This document shows, piece after piece, positions 19,814-30,735 of a stretch of DNA of 55,115 nucleotides. The stretch is from assembly GCF_002272745.1 (NCBI RefSeq), contig NZ_NPBD01000020.1, positions 1 to 55,115 of the forward strand, in the 5' to 3' direction. Under the pieces are notes generated by a model that made no database searches, had not been told where the DNA came from, and saw only the letters and a program-made list of their open reading frames with translations. This DNA is from Terribacillus saccharophilus (GTDB taxonomy: Bacteria > Bacillota > Bacilli > Bacillales > Amphibacillaceae). The translations under genes were made by a program, and so were the position numbers. The first letter of the stretch is position 1; every line of letters starts with the position of its first letter.

Positions 19814-20097
19814 TTGAAGAGCTTGCTAAAGATTCCTTTAGCCTTTTCCCCATTATGCTCATCCAAATAGGATAGCTCTTGGATTTTGCCTTTGATTGAT
19901 ACCTTCCCCTCCTGCAGATCAAGGTTCTTCATATGCAGGTTGCTCCCGCGAATGATCATATAGCCCATCTCAGTCTGGAGCAGGAATTCTTCGCTATCGA
20001 AGCTGTCCACTTCCTTCACACCGCTGATCTCGAGCTCTTTCCGATTGAACATCTTTATATCATGATCCGCTTGGGTTTTCCGGGTTTGATCCATCAT
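19810..20097 (-). CDS. yabP: Sporulation protein YabP
   Basis: A 95-aa YabP/YqfC-family protein needed for spore coat and cortex development, made in the mother cell under sigma-E in B. subtilis. The conserved core is LEISGVKEVDSFDSEEFLL and GYMIIRGSNLHMKNLDLQ. The first two codons are both ATG; either may serve as start. Confidence 0.93.
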   Translation of the reverse strand: MMDQTRKTQADHDIKMFNRKELEISGVKEVDSFDSEEFLLQTEMGYMIIRGSNLHMKNLDLQEGKVSIKGKIQELSYLDEHNGEKAKGIFSKLFK

Positions 20098-20154
20098 TAC
20101 CGCCTCCCTTTATCCCTAACAATCTATGAAGAAAGGGACAAGGTTAGAACGGGT

Positions 20155-20412
20155 TTATTGTACAGGCTCTTCCTTTTTCACTGTGTACAGTGTCGCAGCA
20201 TCTTCCTTCTTAACTGCTTCCTTCAGCTGCTGTACTTCGATCGTTAGCAGCTTCTGACCGAAGCGGATCGCCATCTCATCTCCAACCGCTACATTCGTTG
20301 AAGCCTTCGCCTGGACGCCGTTGATCGTTATACGGCCTTGGTCGGCCACTTCTTTTGCCAATGTCCGGCGTTTGATCAAGCGTGAGACTTTTAGAAATTT
20401 ATCTAAACGCAT
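20155..20412 (-). CDS. rqcP: S4-domain protein RqcP (YabO)
   Basis: Homolog of Hsp15. In B. subtilis RqcP works with RqcH in ribosome-associated quality control, stabilising P-site tRNA during C-terminal alanine tailing. The 85-aa protein is nearly all S4 domain ([21 protein letters not shown]). The ATG at 20412 lies one base after the yabN stop with GGGAAGTG upstream; the frame continues six codons further but homologs begin here. Confidence 0.93.
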   Translation of the reverse strand: MRLDKFLKVSRLIKRRTLAKEVADQGRITINGVQAKASTNVAVGDEMAIRFGQKLLTIEVQQLKEAVKKEDAATLYTVKKEEPVQ

Positions 20413-20413
20413 A

Positions 20414-21730
20414 TTATTCACTTCCCTCATCCGTACTTTTCTTACCCTCTATTACTTGATGCAACGCAATTTCTGGATTTATTTTATAATAGCCCGCATA
20501 TGAAGCAATAGCAAACAGAAGCTCTCCAACGACTTTTTCATCCACCTCTGCCTCTGATGCCCTTCTGCTAAACTCAGCCAGCAGCTGCGCCAAATTAGAT
20601 GGAGAAGGTTTCTGCTTGCCAATCTCTGCTGCTTTCATCAGCTCCGGCTGCAATGATTCTTCATCCTGCTCAGGAACATACTCTGCCTTTTCTTCCTGCT
20701 TAATAGCTTCCCAGCTCTTGCTCAGCTCTTCTTCTGTTTCCAAGACTGCCTCTCCGAACACATGCGGATGACGGCGAATCATCTTTTCGGTTACACTTCG
20801 AATGACGTCTTCAATAGAGAAATAACCATCATCTTCACCGATCTGACTGTGCAGCATAACCTGGAGCAGTACATCTCCGAGTTCCTCGATAAGATTCTCA
20901 TCATCATCCTTATTGATAGCATCAATCAGTTCGTAAGCCTCTTCGATCAAGTATCGGCGTAAAGATTCATGTGTTTGCTTTTGATCCCATGGACAGCCGC
21001 CAGGACCTCGCAGTGTCTGGATAACCTCACGTAATCTGTAGAATTTGTGGTTCATCTCCAGGGAGACTGCTGGTGGTACATACACACTCATCAAGTTACT
21101 GAATTCTACACTCCTGTCCAAGTCCTCCAGCATTACAGTTTTGATACTCTCATCCGAGCTGCCTACTGCGTCTACAATCGTAATCGGATATTCCGGCGGT
21201 AAATCTTCCAATAACTCCAGTTTTACTTCCGAAGCAACCATTTGGTCATATACCTGACAGAAGATGAGGTGTTGTCTGTATTCCAGCTCATCACGTTTGA
21301 ACGATGTGGCATCAACGAACTGAAAACCATCAATCGGATCAATTCTCAGTGCAGAGAATAAATCATCTAAAAAGCTCTGTCCTCCAATAATCTTAACGTC
21401 CACTTCTTGTTGAGCCAATAGCAGCTGAACGGTCATTTCAGCCAGCATCGGATGACCCGGAACCGCATAAATCAACGAACCTTTCTCAGCTTGCCGGAAT
21501 AAACTGTTAGCTATCTCTTCATAAACCGATTGAAAATCTGGATAATTTTCGTAAATTTTGTCATAGGAATGGAACTCCACCCCTTCTTCCTCCAGTGTTC
21601 TGACAACAGGATGATCCTTCGTTCTTACAAAGATAGGCTCACCATGTTCTTTTAATTTCTTATATATTCCTAGTGACAACTGATTTATATCACCACCACC
21701 AAGACCGACAACTTCAATTGTATGTTTCAT
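20414..21730 (-). CDS. yabN: YabN: tetrapyrrole-methylase-like / MazG nucleotide pyrophosphohydrolase fusion
   Basis: The 438-aa protein has an N-terminal TP-methylase-like domain ([15 protein letters not shown] ... VPGHP, residues 1-200) and a C-terminal MazG domain ([30 protein letters not shown]), which hydrolyses non-canonical NTPs and is thought to limit mutagenesis. The function of the methylase part is unknown. It is somewhat shorter than B. subtilis YabN (489 aa). The ATG overlaps the yabM stop by 4 nt. Confidence 0.93.
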   Translation of the reverse strand: MKHTIEVVGLGGGDINQLSLGIYKKLKEHGEPIFVRTKDHPVVRTLEEEGVEFHSYDKIYENYPDFQSVYEEIANSLFRQAEKGSLIYAVPGHPMLAEMTVQLLLAQQEVDVKIIGGQSFLDDLFSALRIDPIDGFQFVDATSFKRDELEYRQHLIFCQVYDQMVASEVKLELLEDLPPEYPITIVDAVGSSDESIKTVMLEDLDRSVEFSNLMSVYVPPAVSLEMNHKFYRLREVIQTLRGPGGCPWDQKQTHESLRRYLIEEAYELIDAINKDDDENLIEELGDVLLQVMLHSQIGEDDGYFSIEDVIRSVTEKMIRRHPHVFGEAVLETEEELSKSWEAIKQEEKAEYVPEQDEESLQPELMKAAEIGKQKPSPSNLAQLLAEFSRRASEAEVDEKVVGELLFAIASYAGYYKINPEIALHQVIEGKKSTDEGSE

Positions 21731-23307
21731 TTTTCTTTTCTCCCTTCCAAGCGCGGTAAGTGTTTGCTGAACGGCAACGATTCTAACTCTACCCGATTGA
21801 ATGCTCCTGTCTTAATCAAAGTAATTCCATACAATAAAGCACCTACGATGACCGCAAACAATACATACCCTAATAACAAAATTCGTGTTTTCACGTGAAA
21901 CAATTCGACGGCAGCTACATATAAAAGTCCGACAGCGACAAGCATGGACAGTAATCCGACAAATAGACTTTTCCATGGAAGCTGAAATAATTTAATCTCC
22001 GGCAGATAGCGTTTAAGTAAATACATATTGCAAGCTAATATGCATGCCACAGTAATGACAGTCGCCAATGATGCGCCCATGATCCCATAGATCGGAACAA
22101 GCCATTCATTCAAAAACCACTTTAGTAGAAAACCAGCTGCGATTATAGCAGCTGTTTGCTTCCATTTTCCTAAAGTCTCTAACATCGAAGCTGTCGTCAA
22201 TGTGAGCGAACAAACAAAGATCGTCAGCGTAAATACCTGCAAAGAATATGTACCGACATCATCCTTAAACAGTAGTTCGTTGACTAGCGGAAACAGAGTG
22301 ACCAATCCAGCTGTTGCTGCGATTGATAACAGGAAGCTGAGCTTCCACCCGCTATGCAGCAAATGAACAACAGCGGTCTTCTCACTTATCAGCTGATTCT
22401 TCGTTATGGAAGGCACGAATGCTAATGCTAGAGAGGAACCGACGACGATGCCTAATTGGACTAGCGGCTGTCCTCGATCATATATCCCTTTCCATTCACG
22501 TGCTTCATCCAAACTCAAACCATGATCCAGCAATCCGGAAACAAGCGTGAAAGCATCGGCAAACTGCAATAACAGCAGTAGCATATAGTTTAGACAAATA
22601 AAAAGGCCGTATACGAGGATCGTCTTTATGATATATCCCCACGGAAGGCTCTGCTCTACCGATGAAATAATCGGCTCTTTCCTCATATAAAGGCAAAGTA
22701 CTACGATACCAAAGCATGCCCCTACTAAAGATGCCAGTGCGGCTTTAGCTCCTATGTCGTACAAATCACTCCCTGAACGGACAAGCAGGAAAGTGACGGC
22801 AAGAATTAAACCTACACGGACAAGCTGCTCCACTACTTGTGAAACAGCTGTCGGCGTCATATTCTGCTTCCCTTGATAAACACCTCGCAGAATCGAAGTA
22901 AATGGCACTGCCAAGAAAATGAAAGCCGCTGCTTGAAGTGGTTTCTCCAAAGCTGTATCACCCATCAGTCCAGCTATTTGCGGTGCTAGCATATACAGCA
23001 AAGCAAATGTAATCACAGCCAGTCCGAGCAAGAAAATCCCTATTGGTAAATAAAACGAACGAAGAGACGGTGATGTGCTTCGGTACCGATCAGCAACTAG
23101 CCTGGACACTGCTGCCGGAATACCGTATAGAGCCAGACTTGCTGCTATCCCAAGGAATGGATACACCTGCTGATAGATATAGAATCCCTTATCTCCTACT
23201 ATATTTTGAAACGGGACTCGATAGCCCGCACTTAAAACCTTACTGATCAAACCAGCGACAGCCAGCACAAAAGCACCATGAAACAGCCGCTTCATCCCTA
23301 ACCCCAT
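21727..23307 (-). CDS. yabM: Polysaccharide/lipid flippase-family membrane protein YabM (SpoVB-like)
   Basis: A 526-aa MOP-superfamily protein with about 14 TM segments, related to SpoVB and MurJ-type lipid flippases. The N-terminus FHGAFVLAVAGLISKVLSAGYRVPFQNIVGD is diagnostic. The ATG at 23307 has GGAGG nine bases upstream; the open frame continues 16 codons further without a site. It leads the yabM-yabN-rqcP-yabP-yabQ-divIC run. The transported substrate is unproven. Confidence 0.92.
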   Translation of the reverse strand: MGLGMKRLFHGAFVLAVAGLISKVLSAGYRVPFQNIVGDKGFYIYQQVYPFLGIAASLALYGIPAAVSRLVADRYRSTSPSLRSFYLPIGIFLLGLAVITFALLYMLAPQIAGLMGDTALEKPLQAAAFIFLAVPFTSILRGVYQGKQNMTPTAVSQVVEQLVRVGLILAVTFLLVRSGSDLYDIGAKAALASLVGACFGIVVLCLYMRKEPIISSVEQSLPWGYIIKTILVYGLFICLNYMLLLLLQFADAFTLVSGLLDHGLSLDEAREWKGIYDRGQPLVQLGIVVGSSLALAFVPSITKNQLISEKTAVVHLLHSGWKLSFLLSIAATAGLVTLFPLVNELLFKDDVGTYSLQVFTLTIFVCSLTLTTASMLETLGKWKQTAAIIAAGFLLKWFLNEWLVPIYGIMGASLATVITVACILACNMYLLKRYLPEIKLFQLPWKSLFVGLLSMLVAVGLLYVAAVELFHVKTRILLLGYVLFAVIVGALLYGITLIKTGAFNRVELESLPFSKHLPRLEGRKEK

Positions 23308-23338
23308 CCGATGATTCCTCCAAACTTTTCCTATTGGG

Positions 23339-23347
23339 ATTATACCA
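23339..23347 (-). promoter_or_regulatory. Extended -10 promoter of yabM
   Basis: TGG-TATAAT on the minus strand, an extended -10 element about 30 nt before the yabM start. The -35 (TTAAAG) is weak. Confidence 0.5.
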
Positions 23348-23432
23348 TATAGCATATCCTGCTTTAACTTTGAGCAAGATTCAATACGACTTGTCCTCGT
23401 TAAAGAAATATGCTGGATAAGAGGTGAACAGC

Positions 23433-24647
23433 ATGTATAAGGAAGTTATCAAAAATAAAAAAGCAGTCTATTACTTTTCAGGAGGCGCAGTATCCCAAAT
23501 CGGTGATATTTTATCAGGATTAGCCTTTCTGTTTCTCGCTTATCGTTTGACTGGGTCCAGTATCCATACAACAATTGTTGCCATTGCAGAAACTACGCCA
23601 TACCTTCTTTTTGGATTATTCGGCGGAGCTTTGGCAGACCACATCAATAGAAGAAATCTGATGGTAATCATTGACCTATTAAGACTGATTATCCTTACTA
23701 TAATCATCATTCTCTACATACAGGATTGGTTAACCTACCCTCATCTTCTTGTTGGAAGTTTCCTGCTTCAGTGCTGTGGATGTTTTTTTAATCCGGCTCA
23801 CCGAGCTGTGCTCCCTGAGATAATCCCAGAAGAGAAACTGTCTACTGCCAATAGTGCCTGGGACACAATTCAACGTACTGCTTCCTTAATTGGTCCGATA
23901 CTCGCAGCTTGGCTGCTAGCGAGTGCTGATATTATCTACTTTTTTGTAATAGATGCAGCTTCCTACGCTATCAGTGCTCTTTGCCTTTCTCGATTGCCGA
24001 CTATGCCTCCGACTAGTAAGGAAGGCCGGCTGTCTATCGTATCCCTTTATAAATCTGTATTCGATTTCTTTAAATGGATAAATAAGAAGCCCGCCCTCAT
24101 GCATCTATACATTACTACCTTTTTCGTTGTCTTTTTCAACACTTGGGTATGGCAGGTTGGCATATTGCTTGCGTTCGAGGAAATCACACAAAATGGAGAA
24201 TCTTGGTATAACGCACTTCAAATCGTATATGGCGTCGGGGCAACAATAATAAGCATTCTAATTCCGCTACTGATAAAAAGACTGGAAATGAAAAAATATA
24301 TTCTAGGATGCGTTATATGGGGTTCTGGAATCAGCATAATCGGTTCTGCTTACATGGTACCCTTCTTCTTTGTCGGCGCTATCCTTATCGGTATAGGTCT
24401 TCCTATAAGCAGCCTAACCAGGGTATATCTTATACAGACCCATGTACCAAAAGTGATGCTGGGAAGGGCATTCAGCTCTAATGCTGTACTCCTGTATGCA
24501 GCAAATACGCTGTCACTAGCACTTTATGCCGGCTTATTACCCTTCCTATCCATTCGCAGCCTCATCCTGGTAAGCGGAACAGGTATATTAGTAATTGTTT
24601 GTTTTTATATGTTAGGTATGTTTTTCCGAAAAAGACCGGGAGTCTGA
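23433..24647 (+). CDS. MFS exporter, DHA3-like
   Basis: A 404-aa, 12-TM major facilitator resembling macrolide, tetracycline or siderophore exporters of the MefA/EntS type (GGAVSQIGDILSGLAFLFLAY; GGALADHINRRNLM loop). The ATG at 23433 follows AGAGGTG. It is inserted between spoVT and yabM and points against the backbone. Its last 43 bp overlap the 3' end of the convergent AraC-family gene. Substrate unknown. Confidence 0.88.
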   Translation: MYKEVIKNKKAVYYFSGGAVSQIGDILSGLAFLFLAYRLTGSSIHTTIVAIAETTPYLLFGLFGGALADHINRRNLMVIIDLLRLIILTIIIILYIQDWLTYPHLLVGSFLLQCCGCFFNPAHRAVLPEIIPEEKLSTANSAWDTIQRTASLIGPILAAWLLASADIIYFFVIDAASYAISALCLSRLPTMPPTSKEGRLSIVSLYKSVFDFFKWINKKPALMHLYITTFFVVFFNTWVWQVGILLAFEEITQNGESWYNALQIVYGVGATIISILIPLLIKRLEMKKYILGCVIWGSGISIIGSAYMVPFFFVGAILIGIGLPISSLTRVYLIQTHVPKVMLGRAFSSNAVLLYAANTLSLALYAGLLPFLSIRSLILVSGTGILVIVCFYMLGMFFRKRPGV

Positions 24648-25408
24648 CCGTAGATACGCCTGAATACTGCGTGGTAAGAAGATACATTCTTAAAGCCTAC
24701 TTGCATGGCGATGGAAAGGATGGAATCATCAGTTTGACGAAGCAGCTTCTGGCTTTGGATAACACGATATATTTGAAGCCAGCTATAAGGCGACAGACCC
24801 GTTTCCTTTTTAAAAAGATGACTGAATTGATATTTCCCTAACTGCGTCAGCTGCACCATGTTGTCCAATGTCCAGTCTTGCTGATAACTTTGTTTTAAAG
24901 CATCCAGAACGACGTGCACGGTTGGTTCATACCCTTTAATGTCCCACTTATCAATATGAGATCCTGGAACAAGGCGGAGCAGAACCATCGCAATCTGGAT
25001 CCAGCTGTTCTCCAGCCATAGAGCTCTTTCCTTTTCTGTAGCTGCCATTCTCCAATATAGATGAGTCGTGGAAAACCATTGCTGAAGAAGTGGGTGTTTA
25101 CATACCACTAAAGCAAACATAGGATCAACCGTACTTCCGCTTAGTTCCTCTGCTAACTCTGTTACAAAAGCTGGCTGCAATTCAACAATCCATTTTTCCG
25201 ACGTATGGCGGAGCTGTTTATGTATCTCATGCGGATTAAGGAGCATAGCCTCACCATCAGACAGTTCCATATTATGTTTCTGAAATCGGTAGGCGGCTTG
25301 ACCGCTAGGGCTGAAAATCAATTTATACGTATTATCATCCCGCCAGTTTCTTTCACCGAGCATTGTTGTCCGGTTCAATAAGAGACCATTTGTGTGCTCC
25401 TCTATCAT
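24605..25408 (-). CDS. AraC-family transcriptional regulator
   Basis: A 267-aa regulator with an N-terminal cupin-like sensing domain and a C-terminal double HTH (VQLTQLGKYQFSHLFKKETGLSPYSWLQIYR ... ILSIAMQVGFKNVSSYHAVFRRIYGQTP). It converges on and overlaps the MFS exporter gene at the 3' ends, so it is a plausible regulator of that exporter, but no shared promoter shows this. Confidence 0.9.
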   Translation of the reverse strand: MIEEHTNGLLLNRTTMLGERNWRDDNTYKLIFSPSGQAAYRFQKHNMELSDGEAMLLNPHEIHKQLRHTSEKWIVELQPAFVTELAEELSGSTVDPMFALVVCKHPLLQQWFSTTHLYWRMAATEKERALWLENSWIQIAMVLLRLVPGSHIDKWDIKGYEPTVHVVLDALKQSYQQDWTLDNMVQLTQLGKYQFSHLFKKETGLSPYSWLQIYRVIQSQKLLRQTDDSILSIAMQVGFKNVSSYHAVFRRIYGQTPGLFRKNIPNI

Positions 25409-25440
25409 AAGCTCTCCTCCTCTTTTGGATTAGCTTAGCA

Positions 25441-25477
25441 TAAAAAGAATCCCGCAACATAATCAGTTGCGGGATTC
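25441..25477 (-). terminator. Terminator of spoVT
   Basis: Minus-strand stem GAATCCCGCAAC / GTTGCGGGATTC with a 7-nt loop and TTTTTA tail. Confidence 0.85.
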
Positions 25478-25485
25478 CATCTTTA

Positions 25486-26022
25486 CTATTCCATCTGTCT
25501 TGCAAGGAAATTGGCAGCTGTTTCTGCTGCTTTCTCTTCGACTCTGCTAAGTTCACCATCATTACGGCTCACGATAATAACACATCCAATTGGGTCGCCG
25601 CTAGCAATAATCGGACTGACCACATAAGCTGCAATCTCTTCTTCCCTGTCTTCTACAAGATCTACACTGCCAGCTTGATTATTGATCGCAGTCGTCCTCT
25701 CCATCATCGCCTTTTCGACAACTGAACCAATACCTTTATTCATGTATTCTTTCTTCGATTCTCCTGCAACTGCAATATATTCATCACGGTCACATATCAG
25801 GACTCCATGATCAATCGAAGTAAATAATGCTTCCGCGTATTCTTTTGCGAAGTCACCCAACTCACTAATGGGAGAGTATTTCTTTAAAATAACCTCACCA
25901 TCACGATCCACAAAGATCTCCAGCGGATCTCCTTCTCTAATGCGCAGTGTCCGGCGTATTTCCTTCGGGATAACAACTCGTCCCAAGTCATCGATTCTAC
26001 GTACGATTCCTGTAGCCTTCAT
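25486..26022 (-). CDS. spoVT: Stage V sporulation protein T
   Basis: Forespore transcription factor that modulates sigma-G genes. The 178-aa protein has an N-terminal AbrB-type swapped-hairpin DNA-binding domain (MKATGIVRRIDDLGRVVIPKEI, residues 1-52) and a C-terminal GAF-like domain. Length equals B. subtilis SpoVT. A well-formed sigma-G promoter lies upstream. Confidence 0.97.
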   Translation of the reverse strand: MKATGIVRRIDDLGRVVIPKEIRRTLRIREGDPLEIFVDRDGEVILKKYSPISELGDFAKEYAEALFTSIDHGVLICDRDEYIAVAGESKKEYMNKGIGSVVEKAMMERTTAINNQAGSVDLVEDREEEIAAYVVSPIIASGDPIGCVIIVSRNDGELSRVEEKAAETAANFLARQME

Positions 26023-26111
26023 GTTCCAATGCCTCTCTTTCTGTATCCTAAGCTGCTCTGGGGTATTTTCTACTTATTATGAAGAAAAGAAGAATTCACC
26101 AGTTGTGAAGT

Positions 26112-26140
26112 TAGTATGATACACATCGGCATTACTATAC
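26112..26140 (-). promoter_or_regulatory. Sigma-G promoter of spoVT
   Basis: GTATA (26136-26140), a 17-nt spacer and CATACTA (26112-26118), read on the minus strand, match the forespore sigma-G consensus. The predicted start is about 80 nt upstream of spoVT. Confidence 0.75.
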
Positions 26141-26170
26141 ATTTCCTGCGCAATTTTTAGTAATGGAAAT

Positions 26171-29100
26171 TTAGCTGGCCCGCTTTAGTTCGCGTATGGC
26201 TTGAATGAACTCTTCAGCTATTTCATATCGTCGTCCATAAGAGTTTCGATCCCAATTAAAGACGATTTTCAATTTCTTATCCTCTGTACCAAGCTGGACC
26301 ATCCGTCCGTATTGATTTGCGAATTCGAACAACTTGCTGCCATCAACATGCTGACTCATATCGGAATCGACCAAAATCTCCATACGCTGCTTTTTCTTCT
26401 TCTCGCTAATGGATTCGATTTTTTCGCGTTTGGCATACATCTTCAAAGAGGTAACATGGAAGAGATTGCCCACTTCTTCAGGATAGTCACCGAATCGATC
26501 GATCAGTTCTTCCCGTAAATCATGAATTTCCTCTTGAGATGTACAGCTCTGGAAACGTTTATACATATCGATTTTCTGTTTCTCGTCTTTAATATAAGAT
26601 TCCGGAATATACGCATTGATATCCAGATCAAGCTCGACCTCGAATGGTTTGATTTCTTCTGCAGGTTTACCTGCCTTCCGTGCTTCCACTGCTTCTGTAA
26701 GCATCTGAGAATACATATCAAAACCAACGGAATCAATAAAGCCATGCTGCTGAGAACCAAGCAAGTTACCTGCTCCGCGGATGGACAAATCCCGCATCGC
26801 AATTTTGAATCCTGATCCGAGTTCAGTGAATTCCTTAATTGCCTGCAGACGCTTTTCCGCCACCTCTGTTAACACTTTATCCTGCTGGTAGGTGAAATAA
26901 GCATATGCCACACGATTAGAACGTCCTACTCGACCGCGTAATTGGTATAGCTGACTAAGTCCCATTCTGTCTGCATTATCAACAATCAATGTGTTCACAT
27001 TCGGAATATCCACACCTGTTTCAATGATGGTTGTGCTGACAAGAACATCATATTCTCCTTCAAGGAACGCGAGCATGACACTTTCCAGCTCAGATTCGTT
27101 CATTTGTCCATGCGCAAATGCTACTCTGGCATCATCAACCAAAGCTGCAATCTCCTGTGCTTTACGCTCGATATTTTCTACCTTGTTATAAAGGAAGAAC
27201 ACCTGGCCATCCCGAGCCATTTCACGTTCAATTGCCTCGCGGATAAAGACGGGATTGTACTCCATAACATACGTTTGAATCGGGAACCTATTTTCAGGTG
27301 GTGTCTCGATAACAGAAAGATCACGAACACCTAGCATGGACATATGCAATGTACGCGGAATTGGTGTTGCAGTCAAAGTCAGAACATCCACATTCGTCTT
27401 CAGCTGTTTTAGTTTTTCTTTGTGTTTTACACCAAAGCGCTGCTCTTCGTCCACTACTAATAGGCCTAGATCTTTATAAACAATGTCCTTGGATAATAGT
27501 CGGTGAGTACCTATTACTACATCCACTACGCCGCTCTTCAAATCTTTGATTACTTCATTTTGCTGCTTACGCGTGCGGAATCGACTCATCAGCCCTACAT
27601 TGATTGCGTGGTCCTGGAATCGTTCCAGAATCGTCTCATAATGCTGCTGCGCCAAAATAGTTGTCGGTACTAAGATTGCTACCTGCTTACCATCAGCAAT
27701 CGCCTTAAATGCTGCACGGATAGCCACTTCGGTTTTCCCGTATCCGACATCACCGCAAAGCAGCCTGTCCATCGGCCGTTCCCGCTCCATGTCCTTCTTG
27801 ATTTCATCAATGGTACGAAGCTGGTCTTCGGTTTCTTGATAAGGAAATGCCGCTTCGAATTCTCGCTGCATCTCGGTGTCTTCTGAAAATGCATATCCTT
27901 TGGAAGCTTCCCTCTCGGCATAAAGCTTGATCAGCTCATCTGCAATATCCTCCACAGATGATTGGACCCTGCTTTTAACCTTCTTCCACTCTGTTCCGCC
28001 AAGCTTGTAGAGCTTCGGTTCTTTTCCTTCTGATCCAACATATTTTTGCACAAGATCAATCTGATCAATTGGCACAAATAACTTATCGTCTCCGGAATAG
28101 CGGATCAGCATGAAATCCTTACGCAGATCCTGCACCTGCAATGTCTCAATACCAACATAGCGGCCAATACCATGGTTTGCATGGACAACGTAGTCGCCTA
28201 CAGCCAGCTCCTGGTAGCTCTTGATCCGCTCTGCATTGGATATTTTCTGCTTCCGCTTCGGTCTTGCCGAACGCTTTTTAAATAGTTCGCTCTCTGTCAG
28301 CACAGCCAATTTGTGAAAAGGCAGCTCAAAACCGCTGCTGATATTGCCAATCAAGATAGTCGGTGTGCTCACCGGCAAGGAAACACGCTCTACAATGACT
28401 GCTTCCATATCGTAGTCAGCTAGAACAGCCTGAATTTTCTCTGCACGCTGCTGGGTAGGTGCCATTAAGATAGTAGAATAATTGCTCTTTTCCCACCGCT
28501 CCAGTTCATTTTTCAGCAAATGCATCTGTCCATGGAACTGCTGCATAGCCCTGCATGTTACATTCACAATATTTTGAGGCTGTGTATTCGGTATATGACG
28601 CAGGAATACACTCAAATACAAACGTGGCTGCTTCATTTTCTGCAGTACTTCATGCCAGTCAAACGATAATTTCAGCTGTCTGACGGTTTGATGTGCTTCC
28701 AAGAGACTCTGATGCCATTCCGCTTCCTCTTCATCCAGCCGATTAGCTGTTTCTTGGATTCGGCTCATTTCATCAAGGATAATATATCCACCTTCACCGA
28801 GATAATCCAACAGGCTAGCTGGCTGCTCATAGAAGTAGCCTGCATACTTGGCCATGCCCTGAAATCGCTCTTGCTGGCGTAGCCTTTCAAGATCCTGACT
28901 GACAGCCTCAAGAACTTGCTGCTTATGTTCATCCGCTTGCAGCTTGCCTATTGTTTCCCCTAATGCTTTCTCCAACCGATCTGCTGCTTTGGCGATGTCC
29001 TCACTATCGATGAGTAATTCTGTAGCAGGACCTACTTCGACCGAGTCTTTTTTCTCCAAAGAGCGCTGTGTGTCTGAATCAAAATAACGAATGGAATCGA

Positions 29101-29701
29101 CTTCAGTATCAAATAATTCAATTCTAATCGGATTGGATTCGGTTAACGGATAAATATCCAATATCCCTCCGCGCAGACTGTACTCTCCTGGTGAAGCAAC
29201 CATATCCGTACGTTCGTATCCCATATCGACCAATGCGCGTAGGTAGTGCTCTAAATCGATTTCTTCCCCAACACGAAAAGCCAGCTGATAGCTTTCCCAT
29301 TTAGCTGGTTGTGGAAGTATTCTTTTTAGTGCTGCAGCCGGAGCTACTAAGATACCATTCTCGCTATGTTTCCAATTCCGCAACGCATCCAAACGTTGTG
29401 ATCGAAGCTCCGGACTGGAGATAGCAATTTCTGATGCTAATAATTCATTAACAGGATACAGGTACACATTTGAATGCGTACTCAGCTCCAATAAATCTTC
29501 ATAAAGTGTCTGCGCCTGAGTCAGCTGATGGGTGACCAGGATTACCTTTCGCCGTATGGAGTCCTGCAGCACAGTTGCCAGTACTCCTCTTGCTGAACCA
29601 GACAATCCTGTCAAAAGCTGTTCGTCCATCCCAGACTTTATCCCATTGATGACTGATTGTATGTCATCCTGAGTTGAGATGAATTGCTTGATTTCTTGCA
29701 T
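26171..29701 (-). CDS. mfd: Transcription-repair coupling factor
   Basis: DNA translocase that removes RNA polymerase stalled at lesions and recruits UvrA. The 1176-aa protein has an N-terminal UvrB-like module, an RNA-polymerase-interaction domain ([21 protein letters not shown]), an SF2 motor with Walker [10 protein letters not shown] and DEEQ box [18 protein letters not shown], and a C-terminal UvrA-interaction domain. Length matches B. subtilis Mfd (1177 aa). Confidence 0.97.
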   Translation of the reverse strand: MQEIKQFISTQDDIQSVINGIKSGMDEQLLTGLSGSARGVLATVLQDSIRRKVILVTHQLTQAQTLYEDLLELSTHSNVYLYPVNELLASEIAISSPELRSQRLDALRNWKHSENGILVAPAAALKRILPQPAKWESYQLAFRVGEEIDLEHYLRALVDMGYERTDMVASPGEYSLRGGILDIYPLTESNPIRIELFDTEVDSIRYFDSDTQRSLEKKDSVEVGPATELLIDSEDIAKAADRLEKALGETIGKLQADEHKQQVLEAVSQDLERLRQQERFQGMAKYAGYFYEQPASLLDYLGEGGYIILDEMSRIQETANRLDEEEAEWHQSLLEAHQTVRQLKLSFDWHEVLQKMKQPRLYLSVFLRHIPNTQPQNIVNVTCRAMQQFHGQMHLLKNELERWEKSNYSTILMAPTQQRAEKIQAVLADYDMEAVIVERVSLPVSTPTILIGNISSGFELPFHKLAVLTESELFKKRSARPKRKQKISNAERIKSYQELAVGDYVVHANHGIGRYVGIETLQVQDLRKDFMLIRYSGDDKLFVPIDQIDLVQKYVGSEGKEPKLYKLGGTEWKKVKSRVQSSVEDIADELIKLYAEREASKGYAFSEDTEMQREFEAAFPYQETEDQLRTIDEIKKDMERERPMDRLLCGDVGYGKTEVAIRAAFKAIADGKQVAILVPTTILAQQHYETILERFQDHAINVGLMSRFRTRKQQNEVIKDLKSGVVDVVIGTHRLLSKDIVYKDLGLLVVDEEQRFGVKHKEKLKQLKTNVDVLTLTATPIPRTLHMSMLGVRDLSVIETPPENRFPIQTYVMEYNPVFIREAIEREMARDGQVFFLYNKVENIERKAQEIAALVDDARVAFAHGQMNESELESVMLAFLEGEYDVLVSTTIIETGVDIPNVNTLIVDNADRMGLSQLYQLRGRVGRSNRVAYAYFTYQQDKVLTEVAEKRLQAIKEFTELGSGFKIAMRDLSIRGAGNLLGSQQHGFIDSVGFDMYSQMLTEAVEARKAGKPAEEIKPFEVELDLDINAYIPESYIKDEKQKIDMYKRFQSCTSQEEIHDLREELIDRFGDYPEEVGNLFHVTSLKMYAKREKIESISEKKKKQRMEILVDSDMSQHVDGSKLFEFANQYGRMVQLGTEDKKLKIVFNWDRNSYGRRYEIAEEFIQAIRELKRAS

Positions 29702-29732
29702 AATGCCTCCTTCTGCTAGTACATGTCATAAG

Positions 29733-29762
29733 CAAAAAATGCCTTGGTTCACGCACCAAAGC
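29733..29762 (-). terminator. Terminator between fin and mfd
   Basis: Minus-strand stem GCTTTGGT / ACCAAGGC with a 6-nt loop followed by ATTTTTT. Confidence 0.75.
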
Positions 29763-29791
29763 TTTGTATGACAGCATTATTTAGCTTTACG

Positions 29792-30019
29792 TTATTGCAT
29801 GAAATGATCCAGTTCATGATAATGCGGGTTTCGCTGCAGCGCATTTTCACAATCCTCACATACTACCTGACAGACGATATGACCCGAATCGATCTGCACC
29901 ATTTCCTGATAGTCTGCCGCGGATAATCGATCCCATCCGAGCGCTTTAATATCCACCTTATATTCATCCAGCTCTGCTAGCTGTGTTTTACAATGACGAC
30001 AACGATAAACGATAGCCAT
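29792..30019 (-). CDS. fin: Anti-sigma-F factor Fin
   Basis: Small zinc protein (75 aa) that in B. subtilis displaces sigma-F from core RNA polymerase to allow the switch to sigma-G. Two cysteine pairs are visible (Cys7/Cys10 and Cys54/Cys57), followed by the conserved RNPHYHE. The ATG at 30019 has GGAGG upstream and gives the homologous length (B. subtilis 76 aa); an open frame of 21 more codons precedes it. Located between pth and mfd as in other sporeformers. Confidence 0.92.
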   Translation of the reverse strand: MAIVYRCRHCKTQLAELDEYKVDIKALGWDRLSAADYQEMVQIDSGHIVCQVVCEDCENALQRNPHYHELDHFMQ

Positions 30020-30106
30020 AGTTACGCCTCCGGGACTTAGATTTGACTCTGTCAAAGTCTGCCCGAAAGCGCATAGATTCATACTTATATTGTTGCAGTG
30101 TATGAA

Positions 30107-30667
30107 TCAGCGATTGAAATCATTCATCACGTTCAGGAAAGGTTCTTTCAGCCATGTTTCTGTGGCATCTGCCGCCTTCTTAACACTATCGACGATGTCT
30201 GTCAGTTCTTCCTTGTGGAAGCGCTGAAGAACATAGTCTACAACAGGCTGCTGACTGACCGGACGGCCAATTCCAAGACGCATACGTTTGAATTCTTTTG
30301 TACCTAAATGCGCAATCAAAGAACGGATTCCATTATGGCCCCCATGACCGCCTTTTTCCCGTAGTCGTACTTTTCCTGCTGGTAAATCCAAATCATCATA
30401 AATGACAACAAGATCCTCAAGATCTACATTATAATAATCCATCAGCGGTCGAACGGCTTCACCAGATAGGTTCATGAAAGTTATAGGCTTTACCAAAATC
30501 ACCTTTTCCCCATTTATCAAGCCGGTCGCATAAACACTATTGAATTTTTTATTTGATAACGGCAAATTGTGCCGATGCACTAATTCATCAATCGCAATGA
30601 ACCCTATATTATGCCGTGTCTGATCATATTTCTGACCCGGATTCCCAAGTCCAACAATCATTTTCAT
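30107..30667 (-). CDS. pth: Peptidyl-tRNA hydrolase
   Basis: Recycles tRNA from peptidyl-tRNA released prematurely from ribosomes; called spoVC in B. subtilis. The 186-aa protein has GLGNPG (6-11), catalytic His19 in TRHNIGF, Asn66 in TFMNLSG and Asp91 in [17 protein letters not shown] precedes the ATG. In B. subtilis it follows ctc directly; here a sigY-type operon and repeats separate them. Confidence 0.96.
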   Translation of the reverse strand: MKMIVGLGNPGQKYDQTRHNIGFIAIDELVHRHNLPLSNKKFNSVYATGLINGEKVILVKPITFMNLSGEAVRPLMDYYNVDLEDLVVIYDDLDLPAGKVRLREKGGHGGHNGIRSLIAHLGTKEFKRMRLGIGRPVSQQPVVDYVLQRFHKEELTDIVDSVKKAADATETWLKEPFLNVMNDFNR

Positions 30668-30735
30668 ATTTTAAACGCCCTTTACTCATAGTCCATTCCC
30701 AAAAAACTATACCCTAACAGAAAATAAAATACAAG

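Noticed and set aside
29792..30082. Longer 96-aa form of Fin
   Set aside because: The added 21 residues have no homology and the GGAGG site places the start at 30019.
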